64,000 bases of DNA from NCBI RefSeq assembly GCF_001590685.1, contig NZ_CP014616.1:84501-148500 (forward strand), read 5' to 3'. A program made the translations under genes and the position numbers. Source of the DNA: Sporosarcina psychrophila (lineage in GTDB: Bacteria > Bacillota > Bacilli > Bacillales_A > Planococcaceae). A model generated the notes under the pieces. That model saw nothing but the letters and a program-made list of their open reading frames with translations. It was not told the origin of the DNA and did no database searches. Position 1 is the stretch's first letter, and each line of letters starts with the position of its first letter. Shown piece after piece: positions 1-8,492 of this stretch.

Positions 1-24
1 AAGTATGCCAATTGTTTTATACAT
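1..24 (-). CDS. 5' end of a gene running off the left edge
   Basis: Only the first eight codons (MYKTIGIL) are present. An AGGAGT ribosome binding site lies 6 nt upstream of an ATG whose complement is at 22-24, so a real start is likely. Nothing can be said about function. A TATACT-like -10 element and an imperfect palindrome (46-69) lie upstream on the same strand. Confidence 0.55.
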
Positions 25-45
25 GATGTCACTCCTGTCCGATTC

Positions 46-69
46 TTGCTACTACCAGTAGTATAGCAA
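46..69. promoter_or_regulatory. imperfect palindrome upstream of the left-edge gene
   Basis: The segment begins TTGCTAC and ends TATAGCAA around a TACCAGTA centre, making a near-perfect inverted repeat. It overlaps a possible -10 (TATACT on the minus strand) for the leftward gene. It could be an operator or a small hairpin. No family match is claimed. Confidence 0.25.
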
Positions 70-144
70 ATCTGAATTGGGCGAATGACCTTAAATAGGT
101 GTTATACTGTAAAGACAAACTGAATGTGAAGGAGGAATCAGATT

Positions 145-321
145 TTGAAATATTCAAGAACGAAAATGGAACAGCTTGTAAAGAATGATAAAGAGCTGTC
201 AAAACGTCTGAAACAGATAATGGCAGAGCTTGACTTAGAGAAGAGTTTTGCTTTGAAAGCGTTGTATCATGCGGATGTAAAAGACGGTGGTACGCATCAG
301 AGGAATTATCAGGAACTGTAA
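145..321 (+). CDS. small basic hypothetical protein (58 aa)
   Basis: The TTG start is preceded by GGAGG at 131-135. The product begins MKYSRTKMEQLVKNDKELSK and is highly charged and probably helical, with no signal peptide or membrane segment. The N-terminal pattern (short, basic, EQLVK-x-(D/N)K) faintly recalls the FbpB small basic protein family, but the match is too weak to assign. It is followed within 15 nt by a good intrinsic terminator, which supports an independent short transcript. A possible -10 (TATACT, 103-108) lies upstream without a convincing -35. Confidence 0.6.
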   Translation: MKYSRTKMEQLVKNDKELSKRLKQIMAELDLEKSFALKALYHADVKDGGTHQRNYQEL

Positions 322-333
322 GTACATTAAAAG

Positions 334-368
334 CGTGGAAAGTCTATTATGACTGCCACGTTTTTTTT
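334..368 (+). terminator. intrinsic terminator after the 58-aa gene
   Basis: CGTGG...AGTC pairs with GACT...CCACG (334-360) and is followed by eight T residues (361-368). Confidence 0.8.
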
Positions 369-568
369 GATGCCTTTTTCACTGGATCATTTCCAGTCCG
401 CTTTCGGCGAACTATTTATAACATCTTTACCGATGGGCAAGTGTGGCTAGGAATTGCAGTTCATTGCTCCTAGATAATCCTGTCGCATCCCTACACATCA
501 AGACATCTCGGTAATCATATAGAGGTCGTTCAATTCAAAGCAATCCAAAGTAATTGTACAAGAAGCGG

Positions 569-1062
569 CTATATATGTTGAATTAAAGAATCCTATTGAA
601 TCAGTTGTGGTGCTCAATAATGAGAGAGCTGTTATTCGGGTTGTGGATTGTAGATCGCTTGGCGCTTTGGGGATGCCTCTCGCCCTAAGCCTGGATTAGC
701 GCTTCGCATCCAGTCTTACGGCTTCGGCGACCCCTGTTAAGGCGCCTTCGCTCAGTATATATACCGGATTCAACATATATAATTATAGTCAAGAAATCCG
801 CAATCCAGGTTGCAGATTTCATCCCAGATAATGAAATGCGCTTTCTCAAATAGACCACCCAGCGCAGGCGCGTCTTCGTGGTAGCCGGAGCGATAAGACT
901 GAAAGTGGTCTCCTTTCTGGCTTATCGCGGGAGGCATCCACAAAGCGTCGAAGCGGTATTAGCAGGAATTCTAATTTGCTCTAAGTATTGGGGCTTTTTC
1001 AGTGGCCTCTCAAAAGCCCTTGTAAAGCGTATACGCCGTATTCATTTGTTCAACATATATAG
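569..1062. repeat. composite inverted repeat element, copy 1
   Basis: This gene-free stretch begins CTATATATGTTGAA (569-582) and ends TTCAACATATATAG (1049-1062), an exact terminal inverted repeat. A third copy of the end lies inside at about 770-783. Arm A (about 571-755) and arm B (about 830-985) are related to each other in inverted orientation: the complement of B shares the GGATGCCTC, AAGCC, GTCTTA and GCGC blocks of A. Both arms recur in the same order and orientation at 47180-47706, between ureC and ureE. At 994-1008 there is also a fragment matching the right end of the element at 8136-8387. No transposase is encoded. The segment 380-565 just before it shows nothing recognisable. Confidence 0.75.
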
Positions 1063-1098
1063 TGTTGGATTCAGTTATTTACTGGTTGTTTTTTAAGC

Positions 1099-1326
1099 TT
1101 AATCTTCTGGTGAACCGATTACTTCGTGTTTGATTTCATCGAATGCTTTTTGGAGGTTACGTGAATAAAGTTTTTTTACCTCTTCGTTTATAGACGTTGT
1201 TTTTCCAATCTGTTCTTCGTAATAAGAATAGGTTGAAGACAGTGATTGTGATTCGCTTATGATGAGATTTGTCATTAAGACATGTTTGAATGCGTCCAGA
1301 TAATATTCTTTTGTTCCAAGTTTCAT
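1099..1326 (-). CDS. hypothetical protein (75 aa)
   Basis: The ATG start has an AAAGGGA ribosome binding site 9 nt upstream. The protein (MKLGTKEYYLDAFKHVLM...) is acidic and soluble, predicted helical, with no cysteines or membrane segments. I do not recognise the family. It lies downstream of the cobalamin riboswitch on the same strand, but a terminator at 1355-1391 separates them, so it is probably not the riboswitch target. Its 3' end abuts the composite repeat element. Confidence 0.5.
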   Translation of the reverse strand: MKLGTKEYYLDAFKHVLMTNLIISESQSLSSTYSYYEEQIGKTTSINEEVKKLYSRNLQKAFDEIKHEVIGSPED

Positions 1327-1354
1327 TGGCTAAAATCCCTTTCTTTTATGGAAA

Positions 1355-1391
1355 TAAAAAAACATCTTCCTAGTTAAACGTAAGGAAGATG
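1355..1391 (-). terminator. intrinsic terminator, leftward
   Basis: CATCTTCC (1363-1370) pairs with GGAAGATG (1384-1391). On the minus strand this is followed by a T-run (the complement of 1355-1362). It ends transcripts coming from the cobalamin riboswitch region. Confidence 0.75.
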
Positions 1392-1571
1392 CTAGTATGC
1401 GTAAATTTGTATGGTCGCTTGTTGCCGTAACGAATGGTTCGTAAACAGAAGTACACTATTGACTGCACAGTGAAATAAGAGGTATTGAGTCCTCTTATGT
1501 TTCTTTTGTATTACGTTCTTTCGTACGGCGGCTTTTACAAGAAATTGCTCGATTATAGCCGCACTTAACAC
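1392..1571 (-). CDS. doubtful 59-codon ORF after the B12 riboswitch
   Basis: This is the only open frame between the cobalamin riboswitch and the terminator. It would start at a GTG buried in GGAGGTG, so it lacks a properly spaced ribosome binding site. The product (59 aa, arginine- and glutamine-rich) resembles nothing I recognise. It may be a chance frame or the remnant of a decayed B12-regulated gene. It is listed because a riboswitch normally has a target and none other is visible. Confidence 0.2.
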   Translation of the reverse strand: MLSAAIIEQFLVKAAVRKNVIQKKHKRTQYLLFHCAVNSVLLFTNHSLRQQATIQIYAY

Positions 1572-1602
1572 CTCCTATCCGCGTAGGGAATTGGTGTGTA
1601 CT

Positions 1603-1772
1603 GAAATAGGCAGGTCTCCTGGCTCATGATCATCGCGTTCTTTTCCCTTCCCATTCGTAACGAACAGTGGATTTGAAAAGAGTACTCCCATTTACAGTTG
1701 CGGGACAGCGTCGGTTTTTCACCGAACTTCCCTTTTAAGCTTTTATACAAACGTAAAAAAGCACCTAATTTC
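1603..1772 (-). promoter_or_regulatory. cobalamin (B12) riboswitch
   Basis: Read on the minus strand, the segment holds the conserved blocks of the family in order: AGGTGC near the 5' end, AAAAGGGAAGTTCGGTG, the GCTGTCCCGCAACTGTAA core, CCACTG, GGGAAGG and the 3' GCCAGGAGACCTGCC. The core and B12-box matches are near consensus, so recognition is secure. Binding of adenosylcobalamin normally turns off transport or B12-biosynthesis genes. Here no such gene follows: about 180 bp downstream is a terminator and then only a 75-aa gene of unknown function. Confidence 0.93.
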
Positions 1773-1924
1773 TACACGTTATTCAGTTGTGCTTTTACTA
1801 TAACATACATATTGTCTGACTTAACACGATTGCTAAACAAGGGGTTCATTAATGGCCCATTACCGCAAATTTGAACAAGAAAATGTCTATCCCTCTTACT
1901 ATAATCAAGCTGGGGGGATAGAAA

Positions 1925-3157
1925 ATGAATAAAATAAAAACAAAAGATCCATATCGAGTTTATATTTCTACATGCTTCTTATCACAATTATTTTTCACAT
2001 TTATATTTACGGTGAACTTGTTGTACCATGTGCAAACTGTAAAACTTGATCCGCTTCAACTTGTGTTAATTGGGACCGTTTTGGAGCTTTCCGTTTTTCT
2101 TTTTGAGATTCCAACTGGGGTTGTTTCGGATTTAAAAAGTCGGAAGTTATCTTTAATAATTGGGTATATATTAATAGGAATCGGTTTTTTAATTGAAGGG
2201 GTATTTCCCTATTTTGTAACAGTGCTAGTGGCTCAAATTGCATGGGGGATTGGCTATACCTTTACTAGCGGCTCTCAGCAAGCCTGGATTGCAGATGAAA
2301 TAGGGGAGGAACGTGCTTCACTGGCATTTATAAAAGGGGCAAAGGCCGGTAATCTTGGCCAAATTATAGCTATTCCGCTCAGTATTTTAATGGGCTATTT
2401 TATGATTAACCTACCAATCATTATCGGCGGGCTATGTATGATTGGATTAGCCGTCTATTTAATGATTTTTATGAAAGAAGAAAACTTCAAACCGTTAGAT
2501 AAAGAAGGAAGAATATCTACGCTGGGAAGTATGAAGGAGAATATGGGCAATATTATTTCCTATTCCAAAGCGAGCTTCATCATAAGGATGCTATTTCTCA
2601 TTGCTTTATTTATTGGGTTTTATAGTGAAGGTTTTGACCGATTATGGATCGCTCATTTTTTGGAGGTCTCAAATATATCTTCGTTAACGATTGAGAAGTT
2701 AGTTGTGATAATGGGGGGAATTCAGTTCATTGTCGTGCTTATTTCCTTTGCAGCACTCCATTTTCTGAATCGAAGTGCTATCCACCAAAATCTAAGGCAG
2801 ATTTATGTTGTTCTTTTTGTGGCCAGCTTCTTCATCGTCATTTCATTAATTGGCTTTGCATTCTCAACGTATATGATCAGCTTGCTAATTTTTTATGTAA
2901 TCATTCAAGTGACAAGGCAAGTCATGTATCCATTAGAGGATATTTGGCTTAATAAAATTATTCCTGATTCCTCTGTACGTGCAACATTCTTTTCGGTTAA
3001 GGGACAAGTGGACGCTATTGGTCAAATTGGAGGTGGTCCGGTAATTGGGATTATAGCATCGAGCTTTACAATAAAAATTGCTATCATTGTTAGTGCCATT
3101 TTGTTAACTCCTGTATTACTTTTATATAAAGTTGTCTTAAACAAGTCTAGAGAGTGA
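1925..3157 (+). CDS. MFS transporter
   Basis: This 410-aa protein has about twelve hydrophobic segments. A motif A-like loop, GVVSDLKSRKLSL (about residues 64-76), lies after the second membrane segment, as in drug- or metabolite-type major facilitator pumps. The start is an ATG with GGGGGATAG upstream. It is convergent with the AraC/GyrI-type regulator ending 5 bp away, an arrangement often seen for efflux pumps and ligand-responsive regulators, although convergence alone does not prove control. The substrate cannot be read from sequence. Confidence 0.85.
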   Translation: MNKIKTKDPYRVYISTCFLSQLFFTFIFTVNLLYHVQTVKLDPLQLVLIGTVLELSVFLFEIPTGVVSDLKSRKLSLIIGYILIGIGFLIEGVFPYFVTVLVAQIAWGIGYTFTSGSQQAWIADEIGEERASLAFIKGAKAGNLGQIIAIPLSILMGYFMINLPIIIGGLCMIGLAVYLMIFMKEENFKPLDKEGRISTLGSMKENMGNIISYSKASFIIRMLFLIALFIGFYSEGFDRLWIAHFLEVSNISSLTIEKLVVIMGGIQFIVVLISFAALHFLNRSAIHQNLRQIYVVLFVASFFIVISLIGFAFSTYMISLLIFYVIIQVTRQVMYPLEDIWLNKIIPDSSVRATFFSVKGQVDAIGQIGGGPVIGIIASSFTIKIAIIVSAILLTPVLLLYKVVLNKSRE

Positions 3158-3162
3158 ATCGA

Positions 3163-4053
3163 TCACTCTCTATTTCTTTCTTTGATCGGCAAGTAAATTT
3201 CCATATATATTTTTTCATAATCCCAGTCATGACAGTGTTCATCGTAATACTCAAAGTCATAGCTTGTTTCATCGACTTCATAAAGAGATTGAGGTAGCCA
3301 ATCTTCTAAAATATAGAGCCAAGTTCCCTTGATGGAAGAGACAAACTGTTCGACTTCAACAAATGGAGTCCTAAAAACCGCATAAGTAGCATCTGGAATT
3401 TGCAGTTTTGTCAGTCCAGCAGGTAGTTGAACATCTCGATCATAATTTACCGCGAATAAATAAGTAAATCTATCTTCTATTTCGACGCTACTAAGATTGA
3501 TACAATATTCTCCATGTTTTTTTGGAGATAATGCTTCGTACAGAGTGCTTTCGATTGATTCATCCGGGGAAATTCTTTGGTCCCAAAAGGCAGGTGCATC
3601 TCTTGTGTAAAAGACATTTTCGATAACACTCTCAAATGTTTTACCGGCAATAGTAAAAGCTGGTTTCTGAACAATTTTCGGTTGCATAACAATGCCACCT
3701 ACTTTTTTTTGCCTAAGGCTCAAAAGGTCAATTTTTTGAGGTAATGATAGCGGACAGTGGAGCCTATATAAGCTTGGTGGACTGCCAAAATATTTCTTGA
3801 AAGCCTTTGTAAAGCCAGAATGCGTCTCAAATCCATAATCTAATGCAATTTGAATTATTTTTTCGCCTTTTACTAATTCATATAACGCGTATTGCAGTTT
3901 TCTTTTTAAAACATAGTCCATAATTGTATAACCAACATGGTTATTAAAAATCCTATAAAAATGATAAGGAGAATAACCAACCAGTTTAGCTAGTTCCTCA
4001 GGTTTAATGTCCTCTTTAATATGGTCCTCCACATAATCGATTACATGCTGCAA
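3163..4053 (-). CDS. AraC-family regulator with GyrI-like ligand domain
   Basis: Residues ~1-100 are a double helix-turn-helix of the AraC/XylS type, including LAKLVGYSPYHFYRIF and ALDYGFETHSGFTKAFKKYFG. Residues ~125-290 form a GyrI/effector-binding domain of the Rob/SoxS-BmrR kind, which in relatives binds amphipathic drugs. The HTH-first order is typical of this subfamily. The start at 4053 is a TTG without a clear ribosome binding site; an ATT a few codons upstream behind AGAGGCAGG is an alternative. It probably senses small hydrophobic compounds and may control the adjacent MFS pump (inference). Confidence 0.85.
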   Translation of the reverse strand: MQHVIDYVEDHIKEDIKPEELAKLVGYSPYHFYRIFNNHVGYTIMDYVLKRKLQYALYELVKGEKIIQIALDYGFETHSGFTKAFKKYFGSPPSLYRLHCPLSLPQKIDLLSLRQKKVGGIVMQPKIVQKPAFTIAGKTFESVIENVFYTRDAPAFWDQRISPDESIESTLYEALSPKKHGEYCINLSSVEIEDRFTYLFAVNYDRDVQLPAGLTKLQIPDATYAVFRTPFVEVEQFVSSIKGTWLYILEDWLPQSLYEVDETSYDFEYYDEHCHDWDYEKIYMEIYLPIKERNRE

Positions 4054-4429
4054 TAAAATTAACTGTTGGATATCAATCGCCTGCCTCTTTGCTCTATAAA
4101 AAAGCTAATCATCCCTAACAGAGGGAACTGTCCTATAGCAACTCTATCATTTAGAAGGGGAATGTGAATACAATTTTTGGGCTTTAGGGACTCTTTTTTA
4201 TTTTGGGAATACGTTATAAAAATAGGATAATCAAAGTTTGAGAAGTTATTTTACTATGATCCAAGATTTGAATGAAAGTACAACAGGCACATGATGCATC
4301 CTTCATTTCTTGTTAATGGTGTATTTGGTTAAGTTAAAAACTAACCAACAGTTACGTTTAGTGTTAAAATTTGGGTAATTGTAAATTGGTTGAAAACATA
4401 AGAAATAAACTTACTCGATCTTTTATGCA

Positions 4430-4450
4430 CTCTATATGTTGAACAAATGT
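4430..4450 (+). repeat. fragment matching the end of the composite repeat element
   Basis: CTATATGTTGAACAAATG plus the following GTATAC is almost the reverse complement of the right end of the element at 1042-1062. It sits in the otherwise featureless 490-bp gap between the AraC-type gene and the next lipoprotein (4054-4543), where I see no gene or clear promoter. Confidence 0.4.
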
Positions 4451-4543
4451 ATACCTGCATAAAGAAAGCGAGGGCATCTTAAAAGGATTTAAACGATGAA
4501 AGTGGAAAAGTTTAATTCAATAACTTTGAGGGAGGAAGTTACT

Positions 4544-4978
4544 TTGAAGAAAATAATCATGTTATTAATAGTAATACTGGTTTTAACAGCTTGTGCAAAA
4601 AGGGTTAGCAATGATTATAAATTTAAAGGAGAAAGTGAACACTGGGAAGCCGAATATGTTTATAGGGGAACGGAAGTGTGGAAGAAAGATAACGGCGATA
4701 GAACGTACTCCAACGAAGATAGCTATCAATTTTTATTGAAATACAAAGGATCTTTAGAAGAGTTGTCTTCAATAAGGAAACTTGAATACGCTCATAAAAC
4801 GAATTCTAGTGACGGGGAAACGACGAAAGAATTTGATGGACCCCCTGAAGAGCTATTATTTACAGCTAGCGGGGCTTCAGAAGGTGGAACAAAAATAAAC
4901 GAAGATGAAGTTATACAAGTAAATGTAAAATGGGGTGACCTTGAAGAGTCATTTGAATTGCATAATAAAAGTAAGTAA
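4544..4978 (+). CDS. small lipoprotein of unknown function
   Basis: The TTG start follows GGGAGG with 9-nt spacing and was preferred to an in-frame ATG 48 bp upstream that has no ribosome binding site. The 144-aa product starts MKKIIMLLIVILVLTACAKR, a signal peptide with an LTAC lipobox, so it should be lipid-anchored on the outer face of the membrane. The mature part is polar and probably beta-rich, with paired aromatic and charged residues. I recognise no family. It appears monocistronic. Confidence 0.7.
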   Translation: MKKIIMLLIVILVLTACAKRVSNDYKFKGESEHWEAEYVYRGTEVWKKDNGDRTYSNEDSYQFLLKYKGSLEELSSIRKLEYAHKTNSSDGETTKEFDGPPEELLFTASGASEGGTKINEDEVIQVNVKWGDLEESFELHNKSK

Positions 4979-5104
4979 CCTTGTTTGGGTACTTGGTACT
5001 TGCATAAAAAAGGGGAAATAGGGGGTTTTGGCGAAAAGAAGTTTTAGAAAGGTATTTGGGTGGGGATTGTGGGCTCAAATACTTACATAAAATGAGGTGT
5101 GTAT

Positions 5105-5941
5105 ATGAAAGATCACGTGATTACAAACATTGTAGAATGTATGGCTTCCAGTGAAGAGGTTCAACGAATTCAGACAGAGCATCGTCTTAAGCTCGTTGAG
5201 TCCTGGGGAATAAAAGAAGGAAGTAGTGTTTTAGAAATCGGTTGTGGGCAGGGGGATACGACGGCTGCGTTAGCTTATATCGTTGGAGAACAAGGATTTG
5301 TTCTCGGGATAGATATTGCATCTCCAGATTATGGAGCCCCGATAACTGTAGGTGATTCTGCTCGTTATTTACAGCAGTCTAAGTTAGGAAAGCAGCTTAA
5401 AATGGAATTTAACGTTGATGTTTTATCAGCAGAGGTAGATTTTCCTGAAAAAAGTTTTGACTATATTGTTTTCTCACATTGTTCCTGGTACTTAAAATCA
5501 TTTGAGGAACTCGAGGGGATTTTAAAGAAGGTTAGAAAATGGGGCAAGACCTTATGTTTTGCTGAATGGGATTCAAGAATTCAAATGATTGAGCAATACC
5601 CTCATTTCTTGGCCGTGCTTATTCAATCCCAGTATGAGTGCTTCAAAGAAAGCAGTCTTTCAAATGTACGTACCTTATTTACACCAATGGATATAAAGCG
5701 TGTTGTCGAAAATGCAGGCTGGACAATTGTAAATGAGCAATCCGTTCATTCTCCTAAGCTACAAGATGCGGAATGGGAAATTGCGATGACCGTAGCTGAT
5801 TACAAAGAGGAGATTAATAACCTTGTTGATCTGCCTGGAAAACTAAAATCACTAATTCAATCTGAAGTGATTTTGTTAGAAGAAGCGCAAAAGAATCATG
5901 CGATTAAACCGATGTCAACCTACGTATTTATCGCAGAATAG
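5105..5941 (+). CDS. class I SAM-dependent methyltransferase
   Basis: The 278-aa protein has the Rossmann motif I VLEIGCGQGDTT near residues 43-54, an acidic LGID at the end of strand beta-2, and a post-motif region FDYIVFSHCSWYL. These define a class I methyltransferase. The substrate is unknown, and the C-terminal half is specific to its subfamily. The start chosen is the ATG at 5105, placed 5 nt after GAGGTG; a GTG at 5099 overlaps that ribosome binding site. Confidence 0.85.
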   Translation: MKDHVITNIVECMASSEEVQRIQTEHRLKLVESWGIKEGSSVLEIGCGQGDTTAALAYIVGEQGFVLGIDIASPDYGAPITVGDSARYLQQSKLGKQLKMEFNVDVLSAEVDFPEKSFDYIVFSHCSWYLKSFEELEGILKKVRKWGKTLCFAEWDSRIQMIEQYPHFLAVLIQSQYECFKESSLSNVRTLFTPMDIKRVVENAGWTIVNEQSVHSPKLQDAEWEIAMTVADYKEEINNLVDLPGKLKSLIQSEVILLEEAQKNHAIKPMSTYVFIAE

Positions 5942-6035
5942 TGAAGTTGTACGATTGTAAAGTTTTGATTTTTCATTATTTTTCAACACCCCTTATTGTA
6001 CACTGTAAGTAGGGAGTGAGAGGGGGAATGAGGGC

Positions 6036-7298
6036 GTGAAGAAGTACAGTAAAGAGGAGAACAGTTGGATTTTCTATGACTGGGCAAACTCGGCATATTC
6101 GATTATTATCACGACTGCGGTGTTTCCGCTTTATTATAAGGCGGTGGCGACGGATGCAGGCGTGAGTATGTCGAATTCAACTGCTTATTTGGGGTATACA
6201 GTTGCTATTGCAACATTCATACTCGCGATGATTGGACCTCTTTTAGGAACGATTGCCGATTATGAAGGATTAAAGAAGAAGTTCTTTCTATTCTTTTTCC
6301 TTATGGGGACAGCTGCGACACTTTCATTGGCATTCGTACCGGGCGGTAACTGGTTATGGTTATTGATCATCTACACCATCACAGCCGTTGGTTTTCATGG
6401 GGCAAATATATTTTACGATGCATTTTTAGTGGACGTTACACCAGAGGAGCGAATGAACAAGATATCGGCAAGGGGCTTCGGGTTGGGCTATATCGGGAGC
6501 ACAATTCCGTTCATTATCAGTATTGCTATTATTCTTTTAGCAGGTAAAGAGATTATTCCACTTACGACGTCAACCGCAAGTAGGATAGCCTTTGTCATTA
6601 CAGCGATTTGGTGGTTTGTGTTCACAATTCCGATGGTCAAAAATGTTCATCAGATCCATGGTATTAAGCGTGAACCAAATTTATTGGCAAGTAGTTTCAG
6701 ACGTCTTGGCGGTACATTTAAAGAAATCCGCAAATACCGGACAGTTTTTTTATTTTTATTGGCTTATTTCTTTTATATAGACGGAGTTGGAACAATTATT
6801 TCAATGTCCACGGCTTACGGATCGGATTTAGGGATTAGCGCAGAAAACCTTCTTATTATCTTGTTTGTCACGCAGGTTGTGGCGGCGCCATTCGCAATTC
6901 TTTACGGCAAATTGGCGCAGAAGTTTACCGGGAAAAAGATGTTATACGTGGGAATCTGTGTTTATATCATTGTGTGTATTTATGCGTTTTTCATGAAAAC
7001 AACGATGGACTTCTGGGTCTTGGCGATGCTCGTTGCAACGTCACAAGGCGGCATTCAAGCATTGAGTCGTTCATATTTTGCAAGGCTTGTACCAAAAGAA
7101 AAGTCGAATGAGTTTTTCGGCTTCTATAATATTTTCGGTAAATTTGCGTCCGTCATGGGGCCTTTACTGGTAGCAGTGACTGCCCAGATGACTGGAAGCT
7201 CTGCATACGGGGTATTCAGCCTGATAATCCTGTTCATTATCGGAATCATTATTCTCTCACGTGTTCCTGAACCAGATGTAAAGATAACAACGACATAA
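6036..7298 (+). CDS. UMF1-family MFS transporter (Atg22-like)
   Basis: This 420-aa polytopic protein has the family signature [13 protein letters not shown] near the N-terminus and a [14 protein letters not shown] loop after the second membrane segment, as in UMF1/Atg22-like permeases. The eukaryotic relatives export amino acids from the vacuole; bacterial substrates are generally unknown. The start is a GTG behind GAGGG. It is followed by a strong bidirectional terminator shared with the convergent CBS gene. Confidence 0.85.
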   Translation: MKKYSKEENSWIFYDWANSAYSIIITTAVFPLYYKAVATDAGVSMSNSTAYLGYTVAIATFILAMIGPLLGTIADYEGLKKKFFLFFFLMGTAATLSLAFVPGGNWLWLLIIYTITAVGFHGANIFYDAFLVDVTPEERMNKISARGFGLGYIGSTIPFIISIAIILLAGKEIIPLTTSTASRIAFVITAIWWFVFTIPMVKNVHQIHGIKREPNLLASSFRRLGGTFKEIRKYRTVFLFLLAYFFYIDGVGTIISMSTAYGSDLGISAENLLIILFVTQVVAAPFAILYGKLAQKFTGKKMLYVGICVYIIVCIYAFFMKTTMDFWVLAMLVATSQGGIQALSRSYFARLVPKEKSNEFFGFYNIFGKFASVMGPLLVAVTAQMTGSSAYGVFSLIILFIIGIIILSRVPEPDVKITTT

Positions 7299-7306
7299 TA
7301 AAATTG

Positions 7307-7346
7307 AAAAGCGTTGCACACATTGTAGGATGTGTGCAACGCTTTT
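7307..7346. terminator. bidirectional terminator
   Basis: AAAAGCGTTGCACACA pairs with TGTGTGCAACGCTTTT. The A- and T-runs on both sides let it serve the UMF1 gene and the convergent CBS gene. Confidence 0.9.
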
Positions 7347-7357
7347 CGATTTATCTC

Positions 7358-7990
7358 TCAATCAACTTTATCGATTTTATCGACTTGCAGAATTCTGAAA
7401 CCGCCTTTTTCAAGTTTTTCGGTTAGTTTATCGATTTCTGCATCAGTCTTTCCGCTTTCAAGTGTGATAACTACTCTTCGAGCAAGAACGGAACCATTAT
7501 CCAGCGTGAACATGCCTTCAATGTTTTCACCGCGTAACGTTTTCGTCAGTTTTTCAATCATACCTTTAGCTTCAGTCGAAGATAGCGTAAGATTGATGCC
7601 CCCCGTTTTTAATCCGAATGCATCTTCCAACACACTTTCAACACTATTATGCGTTAATATCCCAACGAGTTTCTCGTTTTCTACAACGCTTAAAAAAGGT
7701 AGTGACTTAATTTCGATGAGTGCACTTAAAAAAGAGGAACGTTCTGTTATGAATGTATCTTGATGCTTCAACAAATGGTCGATTTTTGAATTCTCATCCC
7801 CATTGTCTTCGTACAGATATTCTATCAAGTGAACTTTATAAATCATACCTTTATAGAAGTCTTCGCTGTCAACAACGGGAATACATCTATATCCACTCGC
7901 ATTGATTTGATCCAGCACTTCTCTCACGGTTTGATCGATCTTCACTGTGGCAACTTCAAGTCGCTCTAAAAGTAGGTCTCTTACATGCAT
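7358..7990 (-). CDS. CBS-pair protein with C-terminal ACT-like domain (CbpA-like)
   Basis: The 210-aa soluble protein has two CBS motifs (about residues 1-65 and 70-130), followed by an ACT-like domain from about 133 to the end. This arrangement resembles the Listeria c-di-AMP-binding protein CbpA, so nucleotide sensing, possibly of c-di-AMP or adenine nucleotides, is a reasonable inference. No catalytic domain is present. The ATG start is preceded by GAGGAGG. It appears to be a single-gene transcript. Confidence 0.75.
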   Translation of the reverse strand: MHVRDLLLERLEVATVKIDQTVREVLDQINASGYRCIPVVDSEDFYKGMIYKVHLIEYLYEDNGDENSKIDHLLKHQDTFITERSSFLSALIEIKSLPFLSVVENEKLVGILTHNSVESVLEDAFGLKTGGINLTLSSTEAKGMIEKLTKTLRGENIEGMFTLDNGSVLARRVVITLESGKTDAEIDKLTEKLEKGGFRILQVDKIDKVD

Positions 7991-8125
7991 GCTTGTTCCT
8001 CCTCGTTATTTCATTTTTGTTATTATCACAATTTTTAGTCTATGATAGTATTTATTATAATCAAGATGTAGGAAGTTGTACAATTAATTATACAACAAAT
8101 CTTGTTAATCCCAGTATACATAGAC

Positions 8126-8397
8126 TCCAAAGGGGGGCACTGAAAAAGTATGATATCTTTCAATCCCGTTGATTTCCGTTCCGAGCGGACGCTTTCCGCG
8201 GGCACGGCTTCAGCCAATCGAACAGCAAGGGGTTCGATTTGCCGTATTTCTGCGTTCTTGGCAGAAATTAAGGCATCATTCCCTCGCGTTCCTGCGGGGT
8301 CTTCAGCTCGCGCTGTTTCCGCTGGAGTCGCCGCTCTTCACTACAATCAACTAGTTCTTACTATATAAAAAAACTTTTTCAGTGGCTTCCAAAGGGG
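8126..8397. mobile_element. MITE-like insertion with TIRs and flanking direct repeats
   Basis: The element (8136-8387, 252 bp) begins GGCACTGAAAAAGT and ends ACTTTTTCAGTGGC, a 14-bp terminal inverted repeat with one mismatch. It is flanked by exact 10-bp direct repeats TCCAAAGGGG (8126-8135 and 8388-8397), which read as a target-site duplication. The G+C-rich interior (for example GCGGACGCTTTCCGCGGGCA) is of a type I recall from many Bacillales intergenic regions. No protein of transposase kind is encoded. The remaining gap, 7991-8125 and 8398-8492, holds promoter-like A+T-rich DNA only. Confidence 0.8.
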
Positions 8398-8492
8398 TTC
8401 CATATTTTTTGCCAATCAATTGCACGAACTTCTAGTATAATAGAAAGAACGCAAAAGAATAAATCGTGAAATGAGTAAAAGGGGTAATAAAA

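Noticed and set aside
878..1096. 72-codon open frame on the + strand
   Set aside because: It lies inside the composite repeat element, has no ribosome binding site, and its sequence is matched by the non-coding copy in the urease operon.
1565..1750. 61-codon open frame on the minus strand
   Set aside because: It coincides with the conserved cobalamin riboswitch, whose sequence is constrained as RNA.
8150..8368. two overlapping ~60-70-codon frames
   Set aside because: Both are inside the MITE-like element and lack ribosome binding sites.
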